Origin: DASZZV01 sp035544835
Lineage (GTDB): Bacteria; Acidobacteriota; Thermoanaerobaculia; Gp7-AA8
Length of the DNA stretch: 12,077 bases
Direction of reading: 5' to 3'
NCBI GenBank assembly: GCA_035544835.1
Contig: DASZZV010000068.1
Span: forward strand, 1 to 12,077
The position numbers and the translations under genes are program-made. Below the pieces are notes generated by a model. It made no database searches. It was not told where the DNA came from and saw nothing but the letters and a program-made list of their open reading frames with translations. The number at the start of each line of letters is the position of its first letter. Positions within the stretch are counted from its first letter, which is position 1. This document shows positions 1 to 6,960 of this stretch, one piece after another.

Positions 1-2
1 TG

Positions 3-833
3 ATGACGGCTTTCCTGCTGTTCGCTTCCCATGCCGCCGGGCGCGTTCACGCTGAGAGGCGGGACTCTCTGCCGCTCACGGGATTCCACTCCCTGCTCTG
101 GGTGGGAGCACATCCGGATGACGAGGTTCTGGCAGCACCACTCCTCGCTTCACTTTGTCTCGAGCAGAAAGTGCATTGCTCCTTTCTGGTCCTGACCCGC
201 GGCGAGGCGGGGCTTTGCGCCGCACCCGAGGGTTGTAATGGCGATCTGGCCACGATTCGAAGCGGCGAAGAGGCGGCAGCGGCGGAATGGTTCCGAGCTG
301 ATCTCTTTCTTCTTCGCTACCCCGATGGGGGCGCGTCTGCGGACGGCTCCTTCGAGGCCTGGGAAGCGCTGGCCGGTGGACGCGACGCTCTCATCTCGTC
401 GATCGCCGGATTCATCGGAGCGTCAGGCGCTGATCTGGTGGTCACGTTCGATCCACGACATGGATCGACCTGCCATTCCGACCACAGGGCGACCGGGGCG
501 CTGGTGATCGAGGCAATGAAGCTCGTTCATCCCGCTCCTGAGCTCTACCTTCTCGAGACTCGCGTCACCATCGGGACGCAGCCTCTGGAGATTCGCTTCA
601 CGCCTGCGGCAGACCCGGCTGAAGGCGTTAGCCGTCTCGACGGGAACGTAGGTCTCCCTGGGATCGGCCGCACGAGATGGGAGGCGATGATCGAAGACAT
701 GCAGCTGCACCGGAGTCAATTCGGCGCGGACTGGATCGCCGCCGTGAGGAACACTCCGGTGCCGGAGCAAGCTCTCTTCCTGTCGCGCGCCGCGGTGGCG
801 CTGCAATCTCCGGCGATTGGAGGATGCCGCTGA
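3..833 (+). CDS. PIG-L/LmbE family zinc-dependent N-deacetylase
   Basis: The 276-residue protein carries the two signatures of the PIG-L (GlcNAc-PI de-N-acetylase/LmbE/MshB) fold. HPDDE lies at residues 37-41 after a short hydrophobic strand, and HSDH at 158-161 supplies the remaining metal ligand. In this family these bind Zn and hydrolyse an N-acetyl group from a sugar or amino-sugar conjugate; the substrate cannot be read here. The length is normal for the family. The first 17 residues are mildly hydrophobic and end near VHA, which could be a short signal peptide, but this is weak. The ATG overlaps a TGA at 1-3 (TGATGA), consistent with coupling to an upstream gene outside the window. Because the window begins here, an earlier start cannot be excluded. 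The protein ends at a TGA at 831-833. Family membership is secure; the physiological role is unknown. Confidence 0.9.
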   Translation: MTAFLLFASHAAGRVHAERRDSLPLTGFHSLLWVGAHPDDEVLAAPLLASLCLEQKVHCSFLVLTRGEAGLCAAPEGCNGDLATIRSGEEAAAAEWFRADLFLLRYPDGGASADGSFEAWEALAGGRDALISSIAGFIGASGADLVVTFDPRHGSTCHSDHRATGALVIEAMKLVHPAPELYLLETRVTIGTQPLEIRFTPAADPAEGVSRLDGNVGLPGIGRTRWEAMIEDMQLHRSQFGADWIAAVRNTPVPEQALFLSRAAVALQSPAIGGCR

Positions 834-838
834 TGCGA

Positions 839-851
839 GGCCCCTCGGGCC
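839..851 (+). terminator. Short GC hairpin after the PIG-L stop
   Basis: GGCCC (839-843) pairs with GGGCC (847-851) across a three-base loop, six bases after the deacetylase stop codon. No T-run follows, so it would be a weak or factor-assisted terminator, or simply an mRNA 3'-end stabiliser. Confidence 0.25.
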
Positions 852-1046
852 CCCGCACACAGTGACGACCTCACGCGTGTCCCTAAAGATCCTTCGGTCG
901 CACCTGCTGTTCGGCGGTGCTAATGGTCTTCCGTGCTCTCTCAGGATGACAAGTCCTCCACAGGTATCACTCTCCCGACAGACCGAGCCTCCCGATGCCG
1001 ATCGGTGATCCGACCGCTCCGCTGATGCGCGACAGGCGGCGGGCCT

Positions 1047-1079
1047 GCTTGCGGCAATGATCGCAGGAGCCTACATTCC
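1047..1079 (+). repeat. Promoter-like direct repeat, copy 1 (orphan)
   Basis: This 33-base segment matches 3376-3408 at 30 of 33 positions in the same orientation. It contains TTGCGG (1049-1054), 17 bases, then TACATT (1072-1077), a plausible sigma-70-type -35/-10 pair. No plus-strand gene follows it: transcription from here would run antisense into the 3' end of the repeat-protein gene. It could be an orphan promoter left by a rearrangement, an antisense/small-RNA promoter, or a dispersed repeat whose promoter resemblance is incidental. Confidence 0.55.
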
Positions 1080-1130
1080 AAGACCAACATTGCGGTAGGG
1101 ATTGTGGCGGGCTTTTACCCCAGTTCGCGG

Positions 1131-1628
1131 CTACAGTCCTCGCCGCGCTCCTGCCGCCCGGCTGGAGAGTGGGCGGCTGTAGACACGTTTTACGCGGTCC
1201 GAGTCTTCACCGCCTACCCGTGCATATAAAAGCCTGGCACCGCTTCCGACTCTCGTCGCGGCAGGCCATAAGCCCGTCGAGTAGGCTGAGGGCGAGAGTT
1301 TCTCGAGGAGAAAATCTCTCACGTGCACGGGCGCTCCTCCGTGCTCGTCGAGAGAAGTGATGGTGAGCATCATTCCCTGATCCGTCCGGGCCGTGGCCGT
1401 GACGAAAAAGGCGTGTTCGTCGAAGACCGAAGCAGTCTCGAAAACGCCAGCTGATCCGAAGTTAAGACCCGGAATATCCAGCGGCAGTCCCGCATCGGAG
1501 ATTCGAGTGCCTCGGACCATCCTGGTGGCGCCGTCGATCCATGTAACGAGGGACAGGTCTTGGCCCGACGTCACCGTGGGCGTATATCCATATCTCGCCA
1601 GAGCGATTCCACCTGCATCGAGATTCAT
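1131..1628 (-). CDS. C-terminal part of frameshifted secreted YLVxW-repeat protein
   Basis: This frame carries the end of the large repeat protein that starts at 3286. Although its first ATG is at 1628, the same frame reads without a stop back to about 1930. Its coding-like sequence resumes near 1904 with residues such as NGFYYLVAW and NQFLVTW, which match the repeat motifs of the N-terminal part. The biological C-terminal segment is therefore about 1131-1904, roughly 258 residues. It should be read as a continuation, not as an independent gene with a start at 1628, where no convincing ribosome-binding site is seen. The last repeat (LLYARV..., then an R-rich tail) looks like a natural end of this protein type, so the original gene probably ended here. 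Function unknown; by fold it is likely an extracytoplasmic propeller or repeat scaffold. Confidence 0.7.
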   Translation of the reverse strand: MNLDAGGIALARYGYTPTVTSGQDLSLVTWIDGATRMVRGTRISDAGLPLDIPGLNFGSAGVFETASVFDEHAFFVTATARTDQGMMLTITSLDEHGGAPVHVRDFLLEKLSPSAYSTGLWPAATRVGSGARLLYARVGGEDSDRVKRVYSRPLSSRAAGARRGL

Positions 1629-3286
1629 TCCATTGCTATCGACGCGGGCAGCGAAGATACCCTGGCGCGGCGAGGGGTCGCACGCCGAGATGCAGGAAGG
1701 CGGGTCCTCCCTCCAGGTGACGAGAAATTGATTCCCGCGAGAACCGACTGCGACCCGAGAGGTGGTGGTATAGGGAGGGGAAAGAGACAGAGGTACCGTG
1801 TCGATGAGTCGTCCTTCCCGATCAATTCGTGCAGCATGGAGCTCGGTGCTCGACCACGCGACGAGATAGTAAAAGCCATTCCACGCGGCCGATATCGTCT
1901 GGAAGGATGAGTGCCTAACGCAATAGGCACTGTGTCCAGCACTTCACCGTTTCCCGACACCCGGACGGCGAAGCCATTGAAACCTGTGCTCCAGGCGATG
2001 AGATAGCTCTCGCCGTCACTTGCTACCGCGATGGCGTTTGCACCCGTCACGATTCGAGTCCCCTCGCTGTCCAGTGGTGATCCACTGGCGGCGAGCCTGG
2101 CGGCTCGCACTTCGGATCCGGAATCCCAGACACGAATCCAGGCCACGAGAGACTCACCCCTGGGGCCGGGAGCGGCTGCCGGAGCAAGCTGCATCGACGG
2201 GCCCAAGGCCACAGGAAAGGCCGGGGCTCCCGGCTCATCCCGAGTGACGGCGACATTCTCGCCCTGCATTCCGGTGATGTAGGCCGTACCGTTCTCGAAG
2301 AACAGCCGTGGTTGATACAAAGACTGCGAAGGTGGGAAAGGCGACGTGTGAAAGATTTCGCGGAACGGCTCGCCCGCGGCGTCGAGTCGACTCTCGCGCA
2401 TCGCACCACCACTGTTCCAGACTCGAACAAAGAGGGTTCCCGTCCATATCACGTCGCCACCATCACTCTCATCCGTGTCGAGGATGGATCGTCCCCGCCC
2501 GCTGGCGCGCTCGAAAACGTAGGTCTGGCTGTGAGCAGAACTGATTCGTGAGCCATAGACCGAGCCGACGGCGACACAGGCGAGCTCGCTGCAGGCAAGG
2601 CGCTGGACGCCATACCTCGAGAAGGGCATCGTCTGCGTCGATAACGTCGTTCCTTCGAGACTGATTGTCTGGACCACGGCCGTCGTCCCCCCGGCTCGAA
2701 CCGTGACAATGCCCGAGGAGGTAACAGTCGACACATCCGACCTGCCGATCGGGAAAGATCTTCGGAGCTCGAGCTCAGGACTGAAAACGAGAACGTCGCC
2801 ATCCTCGGAAGGAATCGCGACGAGGTCCGAGCCGGACATGGACATTCGATAGACGTTTCTCGAGGGGGAAATCGCAGCCCGGAGCGGCGCATCATCGATG
2901 AAGTGCCCGTCGGAATCGATGCGCCGGAAAAAGAGAATCGCGCTCGAATCGACCGTCTGCCAGACCACGACGAAGTTGTGGCCCGTCCAGAAAACTGCCG
3001 GGTTGATCTCGGCGACATCGCTTTCTGCAATTCGTATCGGTGTCGAGTCAAGGACCTTTCCATCCTCATCGAATCGGGCCGCCATGATGTCTGAGTCTGA
3101 GCGGGGGCCGAGGATCTGCCAGTCCTGCCAGACACCGAGAAACGTCTTGCCGTTCGAGGCGATGTGCAGGTTCGTTTGCATTCCGATCGCCGGGACGACA
3201 TCGCGGGTCGAAATGGGCAGCTCGCCCGCGACGGCACGGACGAAGAACAAAACGCTGAGCAGAGCGAAGAGCAGAGGGCTGGGCAT
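1625..3286 (-). CDS. N-terminal part of frameshifted secreted YLVxW-repeat (beta-propeller-like) protein
   Basis: The protein begins with a clear signal peptide (about residues 1-20, hydrophobic core, VAG before ELPIS). It continues with repeats of roughly 40-60 residues, each containing a hydrophobic strand ending in W (KTFLGVW near 47, HNFVVVW near 103, SYLIAW near 425). The spacing suggests a beta-propeller exported across the inner membrane. ATG 3286 is preceded by AGGA eight bases upstream. From about residue 461 (position ~1906) this frame turns arginine- and serine-rich and loses the repeats, while the frame one base over picks them up exactly. The tail from ~1905 to 1625 is thus out-of-frame read-through. 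One missing base near 1904 would restore a single protein of about 719 residues. There is no long homopolymer at the site. The gene is a pseudogene or carries an assembly error. A related protein lies at 10800-12077. Confidence 0.75.
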   Translation of the reverse strand: MPSPLLFALLSVLFFVRAVAGELPISTRDVVPAIGMQTNLHIASNGKTFLGVWQDWQILGPRSDSDIMAARFDEDGKVLDSTPIRIAESDVAEINPAVFWTGHNFVVVWQTVDSSAILFFRRIDSDGHFIDDAPLRAAISPSRNVYRMSMSGSDLVAIPSEDGDVLVFSPELELRRSFPIGRSDVSTVTSSGIVTVRAGGTTAVVQTISLEGTTLSTQTMPFSRYGVQRLACSELACVAVGSVYGSRISSAHSQTYVFERASGRGRSILDTDESDGGDVIWTGTLFVRVWNSGGAMRESRLDAAGEPFREIFHTSPFPPSQSLYQPRLFFENGTAYITGMQGENVAVTRDEPGAPAFPVALGPSMQLAPAAAPGPRGESLVAWIRVWDSGSEVRAARLAASGSPLDSEGTRIVTGANAIAVASDGESYLIAWSTGFNGFAVRVSGNGEVLDTVPIALGTHPSRRYRPRGMAFTISSRGRAPSSMLHELIGKDDSSTRYLCLFPLPIPPPLGSQSVLAGINFSSPGGRTRLPASRRATPRRARVSSLPASIAME

Positions 3287-3328
3287 GAAGTAGATCCTGA
3301 AGGGATTACGAATCGTCCGGCCGGGTCG

Positions 3329-3358
3329 TCTATATGGTTCGGCGACAGGCCGTGCGAA
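3329..3358 (-). promoter_or_regulatory. Candidate promoter of the repeat-protein gene
   Basis: On the minus strand TTCGCA (3358-3353), an 18-base spacer and TATAGA (3334-3329) form a moderate sigma-70-type pair (four of six matches each) about 40 bases upstream of ATG 3286. It lies back-to-back with the candidate CBS-gene promoter in the 138-base divergent intergenic region. Confidence 0.35.
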
Positions 3359-3375
3359 CCCACAAGGCCCGGTCC

Positions 3376-3408
3376 GCTTGCGGCGATGCTCGCAGGAGCC
3401 TACACTCC
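3376..3408 (+). promoter_or_regulatory. Candidate promoter of the CBS gene; promoter-like repeat copy 2
   Basis: TTGCGG (3378-3383), exactly 17 bases, and TACACT (3401-3406) lie just upstream of the CBS-domain gene. The segment repeats 1047-1079 with three substitutions, and two of the three fall outside the hexamers. A start point about seven bases after the -10 would leave only a very short leader that still contains GAGGA of the ribosome-binding site (3411-3419). Confidence 0.5.
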
Positions 3409-3424
3409 GCGGAGGAGGACCATC

Positions 3425-3862
3425 ATGGATCTACTCCTTCAGCTCGCCCAGAAACCGCCTGTCGCCACAGCTGCCGCGACCTCGGTGTTCGATGCCGTCA
3501 CTCTGATGTCGAAGAACCGCGTAGGGGCCATCGCTATCGTCGAAGGAGGGGAGCTCCGCGGGATCTTCACCGAGCGCGATGTCATGGAGAAGGTCGTGTT
3601 GCATTCGCTCGATCCGAAGACCACTCCTCTTCGCGATGTCATGACCGCTACCGTCCTCTCGATTCGCTCCTCGGACGATCCGCAGAAGGCGCTGGAGACG
3701 ATGGTCGATCGCCACATCCGCCACCTCGCGGTGACCGACGACGCCGGAAAGCTCGTCGGCATGCTGTCGATCCGGAACGTGCTCCAGAATCAACTCGAGC
3801 GCGCACGCAGCGAAGCCGATTCGCTGGAGGCCTACATGACGGCTGACGGGCCGGGAGGCTGA
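3425..3862 (+). CDS. Tandem CBS-domain protein
   Basis: The 145-residue protein consists almost entirely of two CBS motifs, at about residues 10-65 (ending GIFTERDV) and 70-125 (ending LVGMLSIRNV). A short helical tail with SLEAYM follows. Stand-alone CBS pairs bind adenine nucleotides or related ligands and act as cytosolic energy or redox sensors; here the ligand is unknown. I chose ATG 3425 because GGAGGAGGA at 3411-3419 gives an excellent ribosome-binding site at six-base spacing and the CBS domain begins immediately. The frame is open further upstream to 3164, but that part crosses the divergent intergenic region and the opposite gene's 5' end and has no family resemblance. It is divergent from the repeat-protein gene and 81 bases ahead of the HzsA-related gene, with which it may or may not be co-transcribed. 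Confidence 0.9.
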   Translation: MDLLLQLAQKPPVATAAATSVFDAVTLMSKNRVGAIAIVEGGELRGIFTERDVMEKVVLHSLDPKTTPLRDVMTATVLSIRSSDDPQKALETMVDRHIRHLAVTDDAGKLVGMLSIRNVLQNQLERARSEADSLEAYMTADGPGG

Positions 3863-3943
3863 GGTCATCAGCGGGACCGCGCCAGCACCCTGGCACGACT
3901 TGCGGTAGAATCGGCGTTAACTCCAACAGATCGCGAGACCACT

Positions 3944-6160
3944 ATGGCGTATCGGCGCAAGCTCTGCTTCTTTTCGTTTCTCACTCTTCTCCTCGGTGCC
4001 TGGACGGGCGATCGGCCGGCCACTCAGTTGCAGTCGATCGATAATCCGATCCTCTTCGTGACGCAGGTTCCGACTCCGGCCGACTTCACCACCGTCGCCT
4101 CCGTCTTCGGCAATCAACGCAGCGATGTCGAAAGCGCCCCCCGAGGGGGCGATCTGATGATTCGATATCCGGATGGAACCCTGCGCAATCTGACGAAGCT
4201 GGCCGGCTACGGCATGGACGGTATGCAGGGAGCGAACGCCATTGCCGTGCGCGAGCCGGCGGTTCACTGGGGCGGAACAAAGGCGCTCTTCTCGATGGTC
4301 ATCGGATCTCCGACGGAACAATTCGTCTCGGGCTCCTACCGATGGCAGATCTATGAGATCACCGGCCTGGGGAAGAATGATCCGCCGGTCATCCGGAAGA
4401 TTCCGAATCAGCCGGCAGCGTTCAACAATGTCAGTCCGATCTATGGCACCGACGACCGCATCCTCTTCACCTCGGACAGGCCCCGCAATGGCGCTGCTCA
4501 CCTCTATCCCCAACTCGATGAGTATGAGGAAGCAGCCGTCGTCACCGGCATCTGGAGTCTCGATCCGATCGGCGGCGACCTCTTTCTGCTCGACCATGCC
4601 CCGTCCGGCGACTTCTCCCCTTCCATCGACTCCTTCGGCCGTGTCGTCTTCACGCGATGGGATCATCTGCAGCGAGACCAGCAGGCCGACGGGGACGCGG
4701 GTGGAGGCGACTTCGGCACCTTCGACTACGCCGATGAATCGGCAACTGCCACGCGCCTCCCGCGGCGGGAAGAGGTTTACCCCGAGCCGCGCAGTTCCCG
4801 CACCGATCTTCTGCGAGGGACGAACCTGGAGGGACACTCGTTCAATCAGTTTTTCCCCTGGACCATCAACGAAGACGGAACCGCGGTGGAGACCCTCAGC
4901 CACATCGGCCGGCATGAGCTGCAGACCTACTTCAACCGCTCCCTTAACGACGACCCGAACCTCGAAGAGTTCACCACGGCGCGTCCGCGAACGAATTCCA
5001 ACGACCTTGCGAGCCTGCTGCAGATGCGAGAGGATCCGCAAAGGCCCGGGACCTACTTCGGCATCGACGCACCAGAGTTTAGTACGCACGCCGCCGGACA
5101 GCTGGTGTCGATCAATGCTCCCCCTTCGCTGCGGGCCGATCAAATCCAGGTCACCTGGGTCACCGCCAGGTCGACTGCCCAGCCGACCGCTGAGGGGATG
5201 ACTCCGCCCCCCGATCACACCGGCCTCTATCGGAATCCTCTGCCGCTCGCGGACGGAACCCTCGTCGTCGTTCACACCGCGGAGACGCGCTCGGATGGGA
5301 ACGAGGGAACGCGGGAGAAACCTCGCTCCCGTTATGACTTCCGACTGAAGACGATTCAGCGGGAGGGCACCTTCTGGCGCGCCGGCGACCCATTGACGGC
5401 AGGGATCTCGAAGGCGGTCTCCTACTTCGACCCCGACGTCCTCGTCAGCTTCAGCGGCAACCTCTGGGAGCTCGATCCGGTCGAGGTTCGAGCGAGACCT
5501 CGCCCGGCCCGCCTCTCTCCGAAGCTCGAGCAGCAGGAGCTCGACGTCTTCTCCCAGGAGGGGGTAAACGTCAGCGAGTTGAAGAAATACCTGCAGGACA
5601 GAAGTCTGGCCCTCATCGTCAGCCGTGACGTGACGGTGCGCGACGCGGCCGACCGCCAGCAACCGTTCAACCTCTCGGTAGCAGGATCGGCTCATCAGAC
5701 CGTCGCGCGTCCCGGGAAAATCTATGCCCTGAAATTCCTCGACCTCTTCCAGGCCGACCAGATCCGTGGAATCGGCGGGATGGCCAGTCCGCGCGAAGGA
5801 CGGCGCGTTCTGGCCCAGCGAATGCACGATCCCGCGGTGAGGAACCCGAACGCGTCGACCAATCCCGCCGGGAGCGTCCGTGTTGCCGCCGACGGCTCGG
5901 TCGCCGCGTTCGTCCCGGCACGACGGGCCATGACCTGGCAGACTTCCGACGCCAGCGGCACGGGAGTCGTGCGCGAGCGGTACTGGCTGACGTTTCAGCC
6001 CGGGGAAATCCGCGTCTGTGTGTCGTGCCACGGCGTGAATTCCGTGGACCAGATCGGCCGCAGCGCGCCGGTCAATCAACCGGAAGCACTGCGCGAGATT
6101 CTCAGATTCTGGAAGAGCGATCTGAAACCGGCCGGACGGAGAAGAGCGGCGCGAAGGTAG
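3944..6160 (+). CDS. HzsA-related (hydrazine synthase alpha-like) secreted protein with one CxxCH haem motif
   Basis: A 738-residue protein with a hydrophobic N-terminus (about residues 5-20, after RRK) suggesting export. The body resembles the propeller-type region of hydrazine-synthase alpha-subunit-like proteins: ILFTSDRP near 180, FTRWDHLQRD near 240, and GHSFNQFFPWT followed by GRHEL near 300-330. Near the C-terminus CVSCH (692-696; codons from 6017) is a c-type haem attachment site. True anammox HzsA carries more haem and acts with beta/gamma subunits; none are encoded nearby, so hydrazine synthesis is not implied. An extracytoplasmic single-haem redox or electron-transfer protein is the cautious reading. 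ATG 3944 has only a weak ribosome-binding site; TAGAAT at 3906-3911 could be a -10. A 720-residue open frame lies antisense across the same region, but the signal peptide and haem motif support this strand. Family assignment is from remembered motifs and moderately secure. Confidence 0.8.
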   Translation: MAYRRKLCFFSFLTLLLGAWTGDRPATQLQSIDNPILFVTQVPTPADFTTVASVFGNQRSDVESAPRGGDLMIRYPDGTLRNLTKLAGYGMDGMQGANAIAVREPAVHWGGTKALFSMVIGSPTEQFVSGSYRWQIYEITGLGKNDPPVIRKIPNQPAAFNNVSPIYGTDDRILFTSDRPRNGAAHLYPQLDEYEEAAVVTGIWSLDPIGGDLFLLDHAPSGDFSPSIDSFGRVVFTRWDHLQRDQQADGDAGGGDFGTFDYADESATATRLPRREEVYPEPRSSRTDLLRGTNLEGHSFNQFFPWTINEDGTAVETLSHIGRHELQTYFNRSLNDDPNLEEFTTARPRTNSNDLASLLQMREDPQRPGTYFGIDAPEFSTHAAGQLVSINAPPSLRADQIQVTWVTARSTAQPTAEGMTPPPDHTGLYRNPLPLADGTLVVVHTAETRSDGNEGTREKPRSRYDFRLKTIQREGTFWRAGDPLTAGISKAVSYFDPDVLVSFSGNLWELDPVEVRARPRPARLSPKLEQQELDVFSQEGVNVSELKKYLQDRSLALIVSRDVTVRDAADRQQPFNLSVAGSAHQTVARPGKIYALKFLDLFQADQIRGIGGMASPREGRRVLAQRMHDPAVRNPNASTNPAGSVRVAADGSVAAFVPARRAMTWQTSDASGTGVVRERYWLTFQPGEIRVCVSCHGVNSVDQIGRSAPVNQPEALREILRFWKSDLKPAGRRRAARR

Positions 6161-6189
6161 GGACGACGCTAACGACGCCGTGAGTTCTC

Positions 6190-6208
6190 CGCCCGAGGGG
6201 AGCGGGCG
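6190..6208 (+). other. GC hairpin between HzsA-related and DUF2071 genes
   Basis: CGCCCG (6190-6195) pairs perfectly with CGGGCG (6203-6208) around a seven-base loop. No T-run follows, and it lies only 16 bases before the next ribosome-binding site. It may be a weak attenuator or processing site, or chance in GC-rich DNA. Confidence 0.25.
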
Positions 6209-6234
6209 CCTCCGCAGATGGATAGAGGAGCACG

Positions 6235-6960
6235 ATGGGTCGCCGCTTTCTAACCGCCGAATGGCGCAATCTGTTGATGCTCAACTACGAGGTCGACCCG
6301 TCGGTGTTGCGGCCCCTGGTTCCGCGAGGTACTGAGCTCGATTCGTGGGATGGACGGGTGCTCTTCAGCGTGGTGGGGTTCCACTTCCTGGGCACGCGGG
6401 TAATGGGGCTGCCGATTCCGTTTCATCGGGACTTCGAAGAGATCAATCTCCGCTTCTATGTTCGTCGAGAAGCAAAGGACGGCTGGCGTCGGGGCGTGGT
6501 CTTCGTAAAGGAGATCGTTCCCCGATTCTTCGTCGCCGCAGTCGCCCGCTGGTTGTACAACGAGAACTACGTGGCCTGTCCTATGAGCGCGAGGGTTCGA
6601 TTTCCCGAGAGCGGAAACGATGGCTCCGTCGAATACAGCTGGACCAGTGGCGCGCGACGAAATGCCCTGGGAGCCGAATTTCAGGGGACGCCGCGCCTGC
6701 CTGCCGCGGGGTCGGAGGAAGAGTTCATCACCGAGCACTATTGGGGCTACGTCTCGCAGCGGGATGGCTCGGCCGTGGAGTACGAGGTCAGGCATCCGCA
6801 GTGGCGAGTCTGGCGCGCCGCAACCGCGAAGCTCGACTGCGACGTGAAGGGGTTCTACGGAGAGCAATACCAGCACGCCCTGAGCGGTGGGCCCAGCTCG
6901 GCATTCGTGGCCGAGGGATCGGCGATTGAGGTCTTCAGGGGAATGCGAATCCAGCTCTAG
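6235..6960 (+). CDS. DUF2071 (YqjF-like) family protein
   Basis: The 241-residue protein matches the DUF2071 pattern along its length. FLTAEWRNLLMLNYEVDP at 5-22 is followed by LRPLVPRGTELD. VVGFHFLGTRVMG and IPFHRDFEEINLRFYVRR cover about 46-78, and GVVFVKEIVPRFFVAAVARWLYNENY about 87-112. It is a soluble cytoplasmic protein with no signal peptide. The biochemical role of the family is not established; the fold is related to acetoacetate-decarboxylase-like barrels, but no catalytic activity should be assumed. ATG 6235 has AGGAG at 6226-6230. The gene follows the HzsA-related gene by 74 bases on the same strand, so co-transcription is possible. Its TAG stop at 6958-6960 directly abuts the stop of the opposing SDR gene. 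Confidence 0.9.
   Translation: MGRRFLTAEWRNLLMLNYEVDPSVLRPLVPRGTELDSWDGRVLFSVVGFHFLGTRVMGLPIPFHRDFEEINLRFYVRREAKDGWRRGVVFVKEIVPRFFVAAVARWLYNENYVACPMSARVRFPESGNDGSVEYSWTSGARRNALGAEFQGTPRLPAAGSEEEFITEHYWGYVSQRDGSAVEYEVRHPQWRVWRAATAKLDCDVKGFYGEQYQHALSGGPSSAFVAEGSAIEVFRGMRIQL

Larger units (their letters stand above)
834..1130. other. Gene-free region between convergent genes
   Basis: About 300 bases separate the stop of the PIG-L gene (+) from the stop of the repeat-protein gene (-). I find no credible coding frame, since the short frames here lack a ribosome-binding site and family resemblance, and no tRNA. It holds the hairpin at 839-851, a small CCGATCGG palindrome (998-1005) and a promoter-like repeat copy (1047-1079) that points toward the 3' end of the opposing gene. 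Confidence 0.6.

Noticed and set aside
2449..3363. A 304-codon minus-strand frame overlapping the repeat-protein gene
   Set aside because: Its product is dominated by serine and arginine with no motif, and it shadows the frame that carries the signal peptide and YLVxW repeats.
3164..3424. N-terminal extension of the CBS protein to the start of its open frame
   Set aside because: The extension overlaps the opposite gene's 5' end and the promoter region and lacks conservation signs. ATG 3425 has a near-perfect ribosome-binding site.
3891..3904. TGGCACG followed by TTGC upstream of the HzsA-related gene as a sigma-54 promoter
   Set aside because: The distance between the GG and GC elements is two bases shorter than the strict sigma-54 spacing.
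3917..6079. A 720-codon open frame on the minus strand, antisense to the HzsA-related gene
   Set aside because: The plus frame has a hydrophobic export signal, recognisable family motifs and a CxxCH haem site. The antisense product lacks any of these and is the kind of long spurious frame that GC-rich codon bias creates.
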